DNA of 64,000 nucleotides from Synergistales bacterium (GTDB lineage Bacteria; Synergistota; Synergistia; Synergistales; Synergistaceae). This document shows positions 34,086-42,362 of this stretch, piece after piece (within the stretch, counting starts at the first letter, position 1; each line of letters opens with the position of its first letter). The position numbers and the translations under genes were made by a program. The DNA lies in NCBI GenBank assembly GCA_026002695.1, contig BOCB01000001.1, positions 1 through 64,000 on the forward strand. Direction: 5' to 3'. The notes beneath the pieces are model-generated. The model was given only the letters and a program-made list of their open reading frames with translations. It searched no databases and was not told the DNA's origin.

Positions 34086-36110
34086 TTATCCCTCCGCGCT
34101 TTGTTCATTCGGCATTTTGCCTCTCCTAAGCATTACCCTAACAAATAAAATTATCAGTACGAGTAATATAAAACCAACGACTAATCCGAGTATCCAGCCG
34201 TTTACCACGCGCAGCGCCGAAATCGGCAGGAGCGTATGAAAGTGGCAAAATGTGTTGACCGCCGACGTGAAGGCTATGCACGCGCCTATTCTGAGTATCT
34301 CCCTGTAGCGCGGCATCCATCCTCTGTGCACAAAGGAGTGATAGAGCACTAAACACGGGTAACCGACCAAAAACTCCTTGGTGCGCGGCCTTATCCACAA
34401 GGCTCGCTCCAACAGATCGCGAAAACTCATCTCCCAGCCCGGCACGCTCGACACATTGTCGCTTCGTACAGTCAAGATAAGAGCGGCGGCGGCAAAGCAC
34501 CCGACAAGGCAGAGCTCGCCCCATAAGGACGGGCGTCTCATTATCCGGGTGAACGACTCCGGATGAATCCGCCGCCGCAGATCGCTCGCGAATACCAGCA
34601 GCAACGGCAGAAGCAGCGTCAGCTTTACACCGGAGAACGGAGCAAGGCGCAGCATGGCGTCAGTCGTGCCGTAGAATACGGCTATAGCTATACCGCCCTC
34701 GAACACGATAAGCAGCCCTGTGAAAAATCCGGCAAACGGTCTTTCGGATCGATTAAGCGCCCAAAGAGCGGCCTCCGTCGCCACCAGCGCGGCGCACAGC
34801 CCTCCCGCCATACGCGCGATAAAACCAACCTTCAACAGAAGAACCCCGAGAACCGCGATGACGAGCAAAAGCGCCGCTGTCTCCATCAAGGACATATTCT
34901 TCGTCGTTAATGCCCAATACCTTCGCGCGTAGAACCAAGCGCATACGACCAACACGATAGAGAGAGCCAATGCCGAGGCGAAGGACCTGTATATCGGAGG
35001 GAGCTTATCCGGCCATCCCAATGAATACCCCCTGTCGCTCAGCTTCTTTCCCAGCGTACTCAAGTCCTCCGCCAGCAAAGCGAACCTGCCGGAGCTGTAC
35101 AATTCGTAAGGCCTCATCAGAATTATCCTTACCGATCGCTCGTGGACAGCCCGCACCATCCTGTCGATAATCTGTTCCCTCGACAGCGCGCGGGATATTA
35201 CCTCGTCGCGCACTATGCTGTGCAGCGGAAATATGTCCGGCTTCATGGCCGAGAACAAGTTTGCCGCGCCCGCCTGCTTGACAAACTCCGCCTGAGCAAC
35301 GGATATTCCGTCGGCCTTCAGCGCCTCGGCTATCGGCTGTATCTGCGGATAACCCATGACTATAAGCCCGGACTGGAGAACGCAGCGGAAGGAGGGGAAA
35401 AGTCCCTTGACCCACGTTAAGGACGCCGCAACTTTTTCGCCGTCGATTCCGGCTGTCGCCGCCGGCCGAAATATAGACACCGCCCCCACGGTCTCGGCAA
35501 AACCCAATCCCTCGAAATTCGGCAGAATCCCGACGTCCCCGAGTTCCTCCACGGTAAACGGAAGTACGATCAAAGTCTGTTTAGCGCTCACATACTTCGC
35601 CGCGGGCATTCGTATGCGAAGATACTGCATGATAATCGGAAGGAGCGGATCGGACGAGGCAGTCAATATCGCCGCGTTTTCCGAATTCTCCTTAGCCGGC
35701 GCCCTCACGCCTTGCGGCATTGACCCCAGAGCGCCGTAAGAGATATTCATCGCGCCGTTTGACAGATCCTTGCCCGTGAACTCCTGAACCGTTATGCCAA
35801 TAATGCCGCTTCGCGCAAGCTCGCCGAATATGCTCGCCGTGTCCATGCCCTCCTGCCTCGACATGGACATCAGATCCTTGTATTCGACGGTCATGGCCAC
35901 GGTCCTGTGTCCCCACTCGACGGCAAGCCGCCTGTATAATCCGCCGCTCGCGAATATTACCGCAATTATCATCAGCGCCGAGAAGAACACCTCGGCCGGA
36001 ATAATGGGTATCCTCAAGCCCGCGAGCCTCTCCTCCTTCTCCGCGCCCGAAGCGCGAAATCTCTTACTCCATACGCTCTTTGCTCCGCCGTCATCCGATA
36101 ACCTGGGCAT
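34086..36110 (-). CDS. DUF5693 multi-spanning membrane protein
   Basis: A 674-residue protein: one N-terminal helix near residue 45, a large extracytoplasmic domain to about 370, then eight or so membrane helices. It matches DUF5693, a family of unknown function found next to csaB. The motif YELYSSGRFALLAEDL lies before the second membrane segment. It probably helps make or export the pyruvylated glycan; that is inference from linkage only. A double hairpin separates it from maf. Confidence 0.82.
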   Translation of the reverse strand: MPRLSDDGGAKSVWSKRFRASGAEKEERLAGLRIPIIPAEVFFSALMIIAVIFASGGLYRRLAVEWGHRTVAMTVEYKDLMSMSRQEGMDTASIFGELARSGIIGITVQEFTGKDLSNGAMNISYGALGSMPQGVRAPAKENSENAAILTASSDPLLPIIMQYLRIRMPAAKYVSAKQTLIVLPFTVEELGDVGILPNFEGLGFAETVGAVSIFRPAATAGIDGEKVAASLTWVKGLFPSFRCVLQSGLIVMGYPQIQPIAEALKADGISVAQAEFVKQAGAANLFSAMKPDIFPLHSIVRDEVISRALSREQIIDRMVRAVHERSVRIILMRPYELYSSGRFALLAEDLSTLGKKLSDRGYSLGWPDKLPPIYRSFASALALSIVLVVCAWFYARRYWALTTKNMSLMETAALLLVIAVLGVLLLKVGFIARMAGGLCAALVATEAALWALNRSERPFAGFFTGLLIVFEGGIAIAVFYGTTDAMLRLAPFSGVKLTLLLPLLLVFASDLRRRIHPESFTRIMRRPSLWGELCLVGCFAAAALILTVRSDNVSSVPGWEMSFRDLLERALWIRPRTKEFLVGYPCLVLYHSFVHRGWMPRYREILRIGACIAFTSAVNTFCHFHTLLPISALRVVNGWILGLVVGFILLVLIILFVRVMLRRGKMPNEQSAEG

Positions 36111-36130
36111 TATGGTTCATCTCCTAAACC

Positions 36131-36174
36131 GCGGGGCTGCTCGCCCCGCACCCTCGCAAGGGTTGTCACCCTTG
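36131..36174 (-). terminator. Two adjacent hairpins between maf and the DUF5693 gene
   Basis: GCGGGGC-TGCTC-GCCCCGC (36131-36149) and CAAGGGT-TGTC-ACCCTTG (36157-36174) are perfect 7-bp stems. No T run follows on the minus strand, so they may attenuate rather than fully stop transcription from maf. Confidence 0.5.
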
Positions 36175-36181
36175 ACCCTAT

Positions 36182-36742
36182 TTATAATTCAAAAGATTTC
36201 AATAAAATATTCAGTCTATATGCCGGTAAGCCCATAACATTATAATAGCAACCTTCTATGCGTTCCACCATGAGAGCTCCCCTCCCCTGTATCGCGTAAG
36301 CGCCGGCCTTGTCGTCAACCTCTCCGCTCCCGACCAAGCTCATAATCTCATCATCCGCTATATCGCCGAAGAAAACCTTAGTCGTCTCCGCATGCCTCGC
36401 TACCACCTCTCCGCGAAGCGCGAGAGCCGTGCCCGTATGAACCAAGTGCGCCCTGCCGGATAAAATCCTGAGCATACGAACGGCGTCCTCTCTGCCGGCC
36501 GGCTTGCCGAACGGATTGCCGTCAACGTCAACCACGGTGTCAGCGCCTATCGTAAGAGCATCCGAACCGCGCGACACATCCTCCGCTTTGAGCGACGCAA
36601 GCCGCAACGCCATATCGCGAGGGCTCTCGCCTTCCATTCGCTCCTCGCCGGCCTCAGAGATGACTATGTCAAAATCGTACCCGAGCATCGAAAGTATCTC
36701 TCTCCTGCGAGGGCTTGCCGACGCCAATATCAAACGACGCAT
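36182..36742 (-). CDS. maf: Maf nucleotide pyrophosphatase
   Basis: A 186-residue Maf/Ham1-fold enzyme that hydrolyses non-canonical nucleoside triphosphates and is linked to septum control. LILASASPRRREIL at the N-terminus, IGADTVVDVDG and GKAGAYAIQGRG-type motif (DKAGAYAIQGRG) are diagnostic. Normal length. Starts 4 bases after the stop of uppP. Confidence 0.93.
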   Translation of the reverse strand: MRRLILASASPRRREILSMLGYDFDIVISEAGEERMEGESPRDMALRLASLKAEDVSRGSDALTIGADTVVDVDGNPFGKPAGREDAVRMLRILSGRAHLVHTGTALALRGEVVARHAETTKVFFGDIADDEIMSLVGSGEVDDKAGAYAIQGRGALMVERIEGCYYNVMGLPAYRLNILLKSFEL

Positions 36743-36746
36743 CGCG

Positions 36747-37550
36747 TCAAATTCCGATCAGGTACGAGCAGAGCGACGCTATGGCAAGCAGGGCGCAGTA
36801 AATGGCGAATATCCAGAATTTGTCGCTTACCACGAGCCGGCGCAGAAGCGCGAGCGATACAAAGCCCGATACGAAGGCTGCGGCCGCTCCGTATATCCAT
36901 CCATCAGGGAGTATATAAACGAAATTGCCGAAACCGACGTCCCGCGCGTCGAAGATTACCGCGCCCACGATCGTCGGAACGGACAGCAGAAATGAAAACC
37001 TGAACGCCTCTTCCCTCGGCAGCCCGGCAATAAGCCCCGCCCATATCGTCGAACCTGAGCGCGACAAACCGGGCATGACGGCAATCCCCTGAATAAGACC
37101 TACGAAAGCGCCGCGGCGAACGCTCACCTCATTGCCGCGCTCAGGAATAAACTTGGACGAAATAAGCAGCAACGACGTGGCGCCGAAGCCGCACGCGAGC
37201 AGCAACGGACTCCGCGGGGCACGTTCCGCAAATTCTTTTAGCAGCACCCCTATGGGCGCTGTGATGATTACGCCGATGATGACCGACCAGCCGAAGCGCC
37301 AGCCATCCCAGCGGCGCGCGTTTTTGATGAAAAACCCGTACAGCCACTCCATCAGGAGCGTAGATATGTCCCTCGCGAAGTATATCAGCACGGCAAGCAG
37401 CGTCGCCGCGTGAAGAACCAAGTCGAGCTCCAACGACGGCTCGCCCGCCCCGAAAAACATCCGCGCCAAGGCAAGATGTCCCGAACTGCTCACCGGCAGG
37501 AACTCTGTAATTCCCTGCACTAACCCAAGCAATAACAAATTTCCGTTCAT
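36747..37550 (-). CDS. uppP: Undecaprenyl-diphosphatase
   Basis: A 267-residue BacA/UppP integral membrane phosphatase that recycles undecaprenyl pyrophosphate for peptidoglycan and glycan synthesis. GITEFLPVSSSGHL and MPGLSRSGSTI are the two active-site signatures. Seven or eight helices. ATG overlaps the Na/Pi gene stop by 4 bases. Confidence 0.95.
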   Translation of the reverse strand: MNGNLLLLGLVQGITEFLPVSSSGHLALARMFFGAGEPSLELDLVLHAATLLAVLIYFARDISTLLMEWLYGFFIKNARRWDGWRFGWSVIIGVIITAPIGVLLKEFAERAPRSPLLLACGFGATSLLLISSKFIPERGNEVSVRRGAFVGLIQGIAVMPGLSRSGSTIWAGLIAGLPREEAFRFSFLLSVPTIVGAVIFDARDVGFGNFVYILPDGWIYGAAAAFVSGFVSLALLRRLVVSDKFWIFAIYCALLAIASLCSYLIGI

Positions 37551-39190
37551 ATGCTTATACCGCGCTGCTTTTTATGAATTTTTTCTATATCCTTCACTAT
37601 ATAAGCGAGATTGCGCGCGTGATCGCCTATGCGCTCCAAATTGCTGAGTACGTCGATGAAGACTATGCCCGTAGTCGGATCGCACTTGCCGCTGTTGAGC
37701 CGTTCTATGTGGCGCGCGCGCAGGACGTTCTCCATATTGTCTATCCTCGGTTCGTCGGCTAAAACCTCGTCCGCGAGTTTGGGATCCTCCGTCTCTATGC
37801 CCTTCAGACTCTTTTCGACGGCCTTCAGCGCTAAATCAAACATCTCGCCGCACTCGAATAACCCTTTCTCGGAAAAGCTATGTTTCTTGTCGTCCATGTA
37901 CTGCACGGACTCGATTATATTCTCCGCGTGATCGCCTATGCGCTCCACATCGCCGACCCCGCTCGTACATGAGTTCAGCAGAAAAGAGAGATCGCCGGAG
38001 AGTTTTGTTTGGCCAAGCTCCGTCGAATACCGCACTATCTCGTGCGTAAGTTTGTTGATCGTTCCTTCGGTAAGCAGCGTATCGACGACTATCTCTGTGT
38101 CGCTGTCTATTAAAATCTTGCGGCAGTTGATTAACATGCCATGAGCCATCCAGCCGAGGCGCGTCATCTCCTTGCGGACAGCCTCAACCCCGGCGGCCGG
38201 CGACACCCCTATGAGGTGCCTGTCGAGGAATAAAGGCGTTTGCCGTCCGGCAAGAGAGGTCGCTCCGGCGTCGTCCGGCAGTATTCTCTTTATAAAAGCT
38301 ATATATGGCCTGATAAATGGAAGGAACAGGCACGTATTGATAATGTTGAACAAACTGTGGGAGTTAGCCACCCGCCGCGACGGATCGTCCGCCGTCAATT
38401 CAACGAAAGCCGTGAAGTACGGCAGAACGAGCATCATTATACAAGCGCCTATCACGTTGAACATGACGTGGGCGGCGGCGGCCTGCTTCGCCGACCTGTT
38501 GCCTCCGAGCGACGCCAGCACCGCCGTGATTGTTGTGCCTATGTTGTCGCCCAATATTATGGCTATAGATGACGGGAGGGACAACAACCCCTGTGAGGCC
38601 ATGACCATAGTCAAACCGACCGTCGCCGAGCTTGCCTGCACAATCAGCGTAACACCGGCGCCAAGCGCGAGACCGAGGAGCGGATGATCGTTTACCATCA
38701 GGAACATCTCCTGCCGGCCCCGCAGAAAACTCGTAGACTCCTGCATCATATTCATGCCTATGAAGAGCAGCGAGAAACCGACGAGTCCTGAGCCGAGCTG
38801 CCTGTGGCTCCTGTTCTTGCCCATGATGACGAGGACCACGCCTATTACCGCTCCCAATATGGCGTACTGCTGAATGCTGAACGCTATGAGCTGCGCGGTG
38901 ATCGTCGTGCCTATGTTCGCGCCCATTATCACGCTGAAGCCCTGCGCGAGGTTCATTATACCGGCGTGAACGAAGCTCACAACCATTACTGTGGTGGCGC
39001 TGCTGCTCTGGATGATCACCGTCACCAAAGCGCCGACGAGCACCCCGCGGACAGGCGTTACGGTGAGCGCGGAGATCAGCTTTCGCAAGTTATCCCCGGC
39101 CAAATCCTGAAGAGAGTCCCCCATCGTCTTTATCCCGTATATCAGGAGAGCTACCCCGCCCAAGAGCCGAACTACGTCATAAATTGACAT
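37547..39190 (-). CDS. Na+/phosphate cotransporter with PhoU-like domain
   Basis: A 547-residue NptA-type transporter. Two inverted membrane repeats carry QSSSATT (about residue 62) and QASSATVGLT (about residue 186). The C-terminal third (about 340-540) is a helical PhoU-like domain with two RIGDHA motifs, probably regulatory. It takes up phosphate with sodium. It starts just after RNase J. Confidence 0.93.
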   Translation of the reverse strand: MSIYDVVRLLGGVALLIYGIKTMGDSLQDLAGDNLRKLISALTVTPVRGVLVGALVTVIIQSSSATTVMVVSFVHAGIMNLAQGFSVIMGANIGTTITAQLIAFSIQQYAILGAVIGVVLVIMGKNRSHRQLGSGLVGFSLLFIGMNMMQESTSFLRGRQEMFLMVNDHPLLGLALGAGVTLIVQASSATVGLTMVMASQGLLSLPSSIAIILGDNIGTTITAVLASLGGNRSAKQAAAAHVMFNVIGACIMMLVLPYFTAFVELTADDPSRRVANSHSLFNIINTCLFLPFIRPYIAFIKRILPDDAGATSLAGRQTPLFLDRHLIGVSPAAGVEAVRKEMTRLGWMAHGMLINCRKILIDSDTEIVVDTLLTEGTINKLTHEIVRYSTELGQTKLSGDLSFLLNSCTSGVGDVERIGDHAENIIESVQYMDDKKHSFSEKGLFECGEMFDLALKAVEKSLKGIETEDPKLADEVLADEPRIDNMENVLRARHIERLNSGKCDPTTGIVFIDVLSNLERIGDHARNLAYIVKDIEKIHKKQRGISI

Positions 39191-39249
39191 TGGTCACCTC
39201 CAAAATCGGCGGACACCGCACGCCGCATCTTTTTAGGCCATCGTTATCG

Positions 39250-40941
39250 CTAACCGTCCAGCATCGTTATCATCGGAGTTATCGTCGGATAGATGCGATA
39301 ATTCCGCGAAACTATCTCGCGTATCCTCTTCCTTATCTCTGTCGGCAGCGTTATCATGTCGCAAGCTCCGCTTTTCGCCGACGCAACCGCCTTCCTTGCC
39401 GCGCCGTCCAAGATCTCGGTATCGGAGCCAAGGATACACCCCTTGCTCTCTATCTTTATCGGCGCCGCGATATTATAATTTTTATCCACTACTATAGACA
39501 AAGCTATTATACCGCTTTCCGACAGCTCTCTGCGCTCGCGCAAAAGACTGCCCTCGCACTCGCCGAGCATCATCCCGTCAACGAGCACTGCCCCCGACTG
39601 AACCTTTCCGCCGAGTTTAGCCGCGCCGTTCGATCCTATGGTCAGGACATCGCCGTTCTGCATGACAAATATGTTCTTCGACGGTATGCCCATCTCGCGA
39701 GCCGTCTTTCCGTGGCGGACCAAATGCCGGTATTCGCCGTGAACGGGCACGAAATATTTTGGCTTCACAAGGCTGAGCAATGTCTTCTGCTCCTCGCGGG
39801 AGGCGTGTCCCGATACGTGTATGTCGCTGTCGCGTCCGTAGATTACGTCGCAGCCGCAGGCAAAGAGCCTGTCGATTGTGCGGCTCACCAATTTTTCATT
39901 GCCCGGTATCGGCGTCGCCGATACGACGACGAGATCACGATCGCCAAGGTGTATCTGTCTGTGCTCTCCTTTGCTCATAAGGACAAGGCCGGAGAACGGC
40001 TCCCCCTGACTGCCTGTCGTCAGCACAACCGTTCTGTTCGGCGCGAGTTTTTCGGCTTCCGCTGAAGTTATAAGCAGTCCCTTAGGCACGTCAAAATATC
40101 CGAGCTTCATGGCCATTTCGGTGTACGCGAGAAGGCTGCGGCCGATGAGCACTACTTTTCTGTTGAAACGCGCCGCCTCAGCAAAGACTAATCCCGCCCT
40201 GTGAAGGTTGCTGGCAAAAGCCGCTATGACTATCCTGCGATCCTTGTGCGTCCTGAATATGTCCCCAAACGTGCGGGAAACCATCGTCTCCGACGGAGTG
40301 AAACCGGGGCGCTCGCTGTTCGTCGAGTCCGACATGAGAAGCGTCACTCCCTCACTGCCGAGCGCGGCTATCGCGGGCAAATCCGTGCCGCTCATGCCGA
40401 TTGGGGTAACGTCGAGCTTAAAGTCCCCGCTGTGGAATATCGTTCCGATCGGAGTGCGGACGTATATCGCGAACGAGTCCGGTATTGAGTGCGACACACG
40501 GATAAAACCCACCTCGAAACAGCCGGCCTTTACCGTCTGCTCCGGCGATATCTGATGATACTCCGGCTTATACGAGATCCTCGCATCCGTCATTTTGTTC
40601 TCTATAATGGCGAGCGCCAGAGGCGAGCCGTAAATCGGCGCGCCGATACGCGGCGCGACGAGCGGAAGCGCGCCTATATGATCCTCGTGCCCGTGGGTGA
40701 TGAATATCCCGCGGACCTTATCCTTGTTATCGCAAAGATACTGGACATCGGGGAGCACGAAGTCTATCCCCAGCATATTCTCCTCAGGGAACTTCATCCC
40801 GCAGTCGATTACGATTATATCCCCGCCGCATTCGAGCGCGGTTATATTCTTCCCTATCTCGCCAAGACCACCGAGCGGTATTATTCGCAAACCGTCATAC
40901 GGCACTTTATCGGCGCGGCCGTTTCTTTTTTTCTTAGGCAT
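39250..40941 (-). CDS. rnj: Ribonuclease J
   Basis: A 563-residue metallo-beta-lactamase/beta-CASP ribonuclease with endo- and 5'-exonuclease activity in mRNA and rRNA processing. Basic N-terminal tail MPKKKRNGRADK, then IIPLGGLGEIGKN, the zinc motif THGHEDHIGA, SDSTNSERPG, the beta-CASP region ATPIPGNEK and SGHASREE. Full length. RNase J is typical of Firmicutes-like bacteria and also present in Synergistota. Confidence 0.96.
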   Translation of the reverse strand: MPKKKRNGRADKVPYDGLRIIPLGGLGEIGKNITALECGGDIIVIDCGMKFPEENMLGIDFVLPDVQYLCDNKDKVRGIFITHGHEDHIGALPLVAPRIGAPIYGSPLALAIIENKMTDARISYKPEYHQISPEQTVKAGCFEVGFIRVSHSIPDSFAIYVRTPIGTIFHSGDFKLDVTPIGMSGTDLPAIAALGSEGVTLLMSDSTNSERPGFTPSETMVSRTFGDIFRTHKDRRIVIAAFASNLHRAGLVFAEAARFNRKVVLIGRSLLAYTEMAMKLGYFDVPKGLLITSAEAEKLAPNRTVVLTTGSQGEPFSGLVLMSKGEHRQIHLGDRDLVVVSATPIPGNEKLVSRTIDRLFACGCDVIYGRDSDIHVSGHASREEQKTLLSLVKPKYFVPVHGEYRHLVRHGKTAREMGIPSKNIFVMQNGDVLTIGSNGAAKLGGKVQSGAVLVDGMMLGECEGSLLRERRELSESGIIALSIVVDKNYNIAAPIKIESKGCILGSDTEILDGAARKAVASAKSGACDMITLPTEIRKRIREIVSRNYRIYPTITPMITMLDG

Positions 40942-40977
40942 CTTAAAAAATTATTAAACTTCCTTCCATAAATATGA

Positions 40978-41472
40978 CTATCGCTTGTAGCCTATGACAT
41001 TGCGCAGCAAATTCTTTCTCCACTCAACGCCCTTCTCGTCCTCTACCCCTATCGGCGAGCCTCCGTCTATCACGCCGATTATGCCGCGCCCCTGCTCGCT
41101 CTCGGCAAGCACTATCTGAAGCGGGTTCGCCGTCGCCGCGTATATGGCGCATACCTCCTGCACGGCCTTCACCCTGCTCATAATATTTATGGGGTATCCG
41201 TTGCGGATGACTATGACAAAACAGTGCCCGGCTGCTATCTTCAGCGCGTTCTTCACTGCGAGCTCTATGAGCTCGTCGTCGTTGCCGTCCTTTCTGACTA
41301 ATTTCTCTATCGACGCCTCGCAGAACGCTATTCCGAATAAAAGCGACGGCGACGACGTAACGAGCGCCTCGAACAAATCCTCCACCGTCTTGATGAAATG
41401 GCTCTGCCCGACTATTACGTTGCACCCCTCAGGAATCTCCACTGTTTCGAGGACCAATTTCAGCTCCGGCAT
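40978..41472 (-). CDS. Adenosine-specific kinase family protein
   Basis: A 164-residue protein matching the adenosine-specific kinase family: [66 protein letters not shown]. Start at ATG 41472 with GGAGG 6 bases upstream. The family is mostly archaeal plus a few bacterial phyla. Biochemical function is poorly documented. It stands alone behind a terminator. Confidence 0.87.
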   Translation of the reverse strand: MPELKLVLETVEIPEGCNVIVGQSHFIKTVEDLFEALVTSSPSLLFGIAFCEASIEKLVRKDGNDDELIELAVKNALKIAAGHCFVIVIRNGYPINIMSRVKAVQEVCAIYAATANPLQIVLAESEQGRGIIGVIDGGSPIGVEDEKGVEWRKNLLRNVIGYKR

Positions 41473-41485
41473 GACGCACCTCCAC

Positions 41486-41513
41486 AAAAAAACCCCGGCG
41501 CAAAAGTCGGGGG
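41486..41513 (-). terminator. Intrinsic terminator between ompH and the kinase gene
   Basis: On the minus strand CCCCGAC-TTTTGC-GCCGGGG forms a stem with one mismatch, followed by seven T residues (41486-41492). It ends the ompH transcript, about 130 bases past the ompH stop. Confidence 0.75.
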
Positions 41514-41640
41514 GTAAGATTATCACATATCACCGCAAACAGACGGCAAAATGATCGGCGACGACGTACCGGACTTACCCATCCCCATTGCGAGCGTCAG
41601 ACATTTTGCCGAGGGAACCGCAGTCATTCTGTCCGCGGCG

Positions 41641-42096
41641 TTATTTGCCGCCGGCGCTCTCTTTCTTGAGTTCCTGCACGACGTCATCAGTGATGTCAAG
41701 CCCTCCGAAGAATACGGCGCCCTTGTCAATTACGACGGTTATCCGCTTCGCGCCGGCCACCTTGCGAACCGCGAGGTCTATGTCCTTGAAGATAGGCTGC
41801 ATTAATTTCTGCTCCTCGGCAGCTACTTCGGAGCGCATCTTCTGGAATAGTTCAGCCTTCTTGTTATTGTCGCTCTCCTTATCAATGGCGGTCTTGGCAT
41901 CCGCCTGCTTCTTGTCGGCTATGGACTTTATCTGCTTCAAAGTCTGTTCGTACTTGGGGTGCTGGAAGAGTATCTTCTGCGGATCAATCTCCCCTACCTT
42001 CTCCTCCGAAGCCGCCGCCGCGAAAGCCGCTCCGCCGAACGCCGCCAACATAACCGCCGCCAACAAACACACAACAAACTTCTTAATATCTCTCAC
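41641..42096 (-). CDS. OmpH/Skp-family periplasmic chaperone
   Basis: A 151-residue protein with a signal peptide (KKFVVCLLAAVMLAAFGGAAFA) and a mostly helical, charged Skp-like body (KQIKSIADKKQADAKTAID). Skp-type proteins escort unfolded outer membrane proteins. Start at GTG 42096, 8 bases after GAGGAGG; a longer frame has no support. The end DITDDVVQELKKES is typical. Presence supports a diderm cell. Confidence 0.88.
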   Translation of the reverse strand: MRDIKKFVVCLLAAVMLAAFGGAAFAAAASEEKVGEIDPQKILFQHPKYEQTLKQIKSIADKKQADAKTAIDKESDNNKKAELFQKMRSEVAAEEQKLMQPIFKDIDLAVRKVAGAKRITVVIDKGAVFFGGLDITDDVVQELKKESAGGK

Positions 42097-42133
42097 AACA
42101 CAGACCTCCTCAAAACTTAAGACGCGCTCTTTC

Positions 42134-42154
42134 GGGCGACCGAGGCGATCGCCC
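42134..42154. repeat. REP-like hairpin upstream of ompH
   Basis: GGGCGACCGAGGCGATCGCCC pairs over six bases at its ends. Same family as 11441-11461 and 24780-24801. Confidence 0.55.
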
Positions 42155-42221
42155 TCACACATCAATCCTGTCACTTTACACTGCGTATTCTACTACGTAT
42201 ATCGCGCGTTGTCTATTATTA

Positions 42222-42362
42222 TCATCTCATAACTTTCGCCATTAACGAATCGTAGCCGTCAATGACATCATACACTACATCACGTCCGCTTATCGCGGCA
42301 AAATGCTCACGGGCGCAGTGGATTTTTGCTTTTTCAATCTCGCGGAGTTGCAGGGACCTCAT
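42222..42362 (-). pseudogene. Frameshifted C-terminal end of the type III restriction gene
   Basis: Forty-six codons in a different frame from the main gene, overlapping its last ten codons. They read RSLQLREIEKAKIHC ... VVYDVIDGYDSLMAKVM, the normal C-terminus of type III Res proteins, ending at TGA 42222-42224. The main frame switches to a short unrelated end near 42350-42362. So a one-base indel has split the last part off. Confidence 0.75.

Noticed and set aside
41551..41805. An 84-codon plus-strand frame (MIGDDVPDLPIPIAS) opposite the 3' end of ompH
   Set aside because: The overlap with the well supported ompH gene and lack of a recognised family make it a likely shadow; the first part has protein-like composition, so it was considered.
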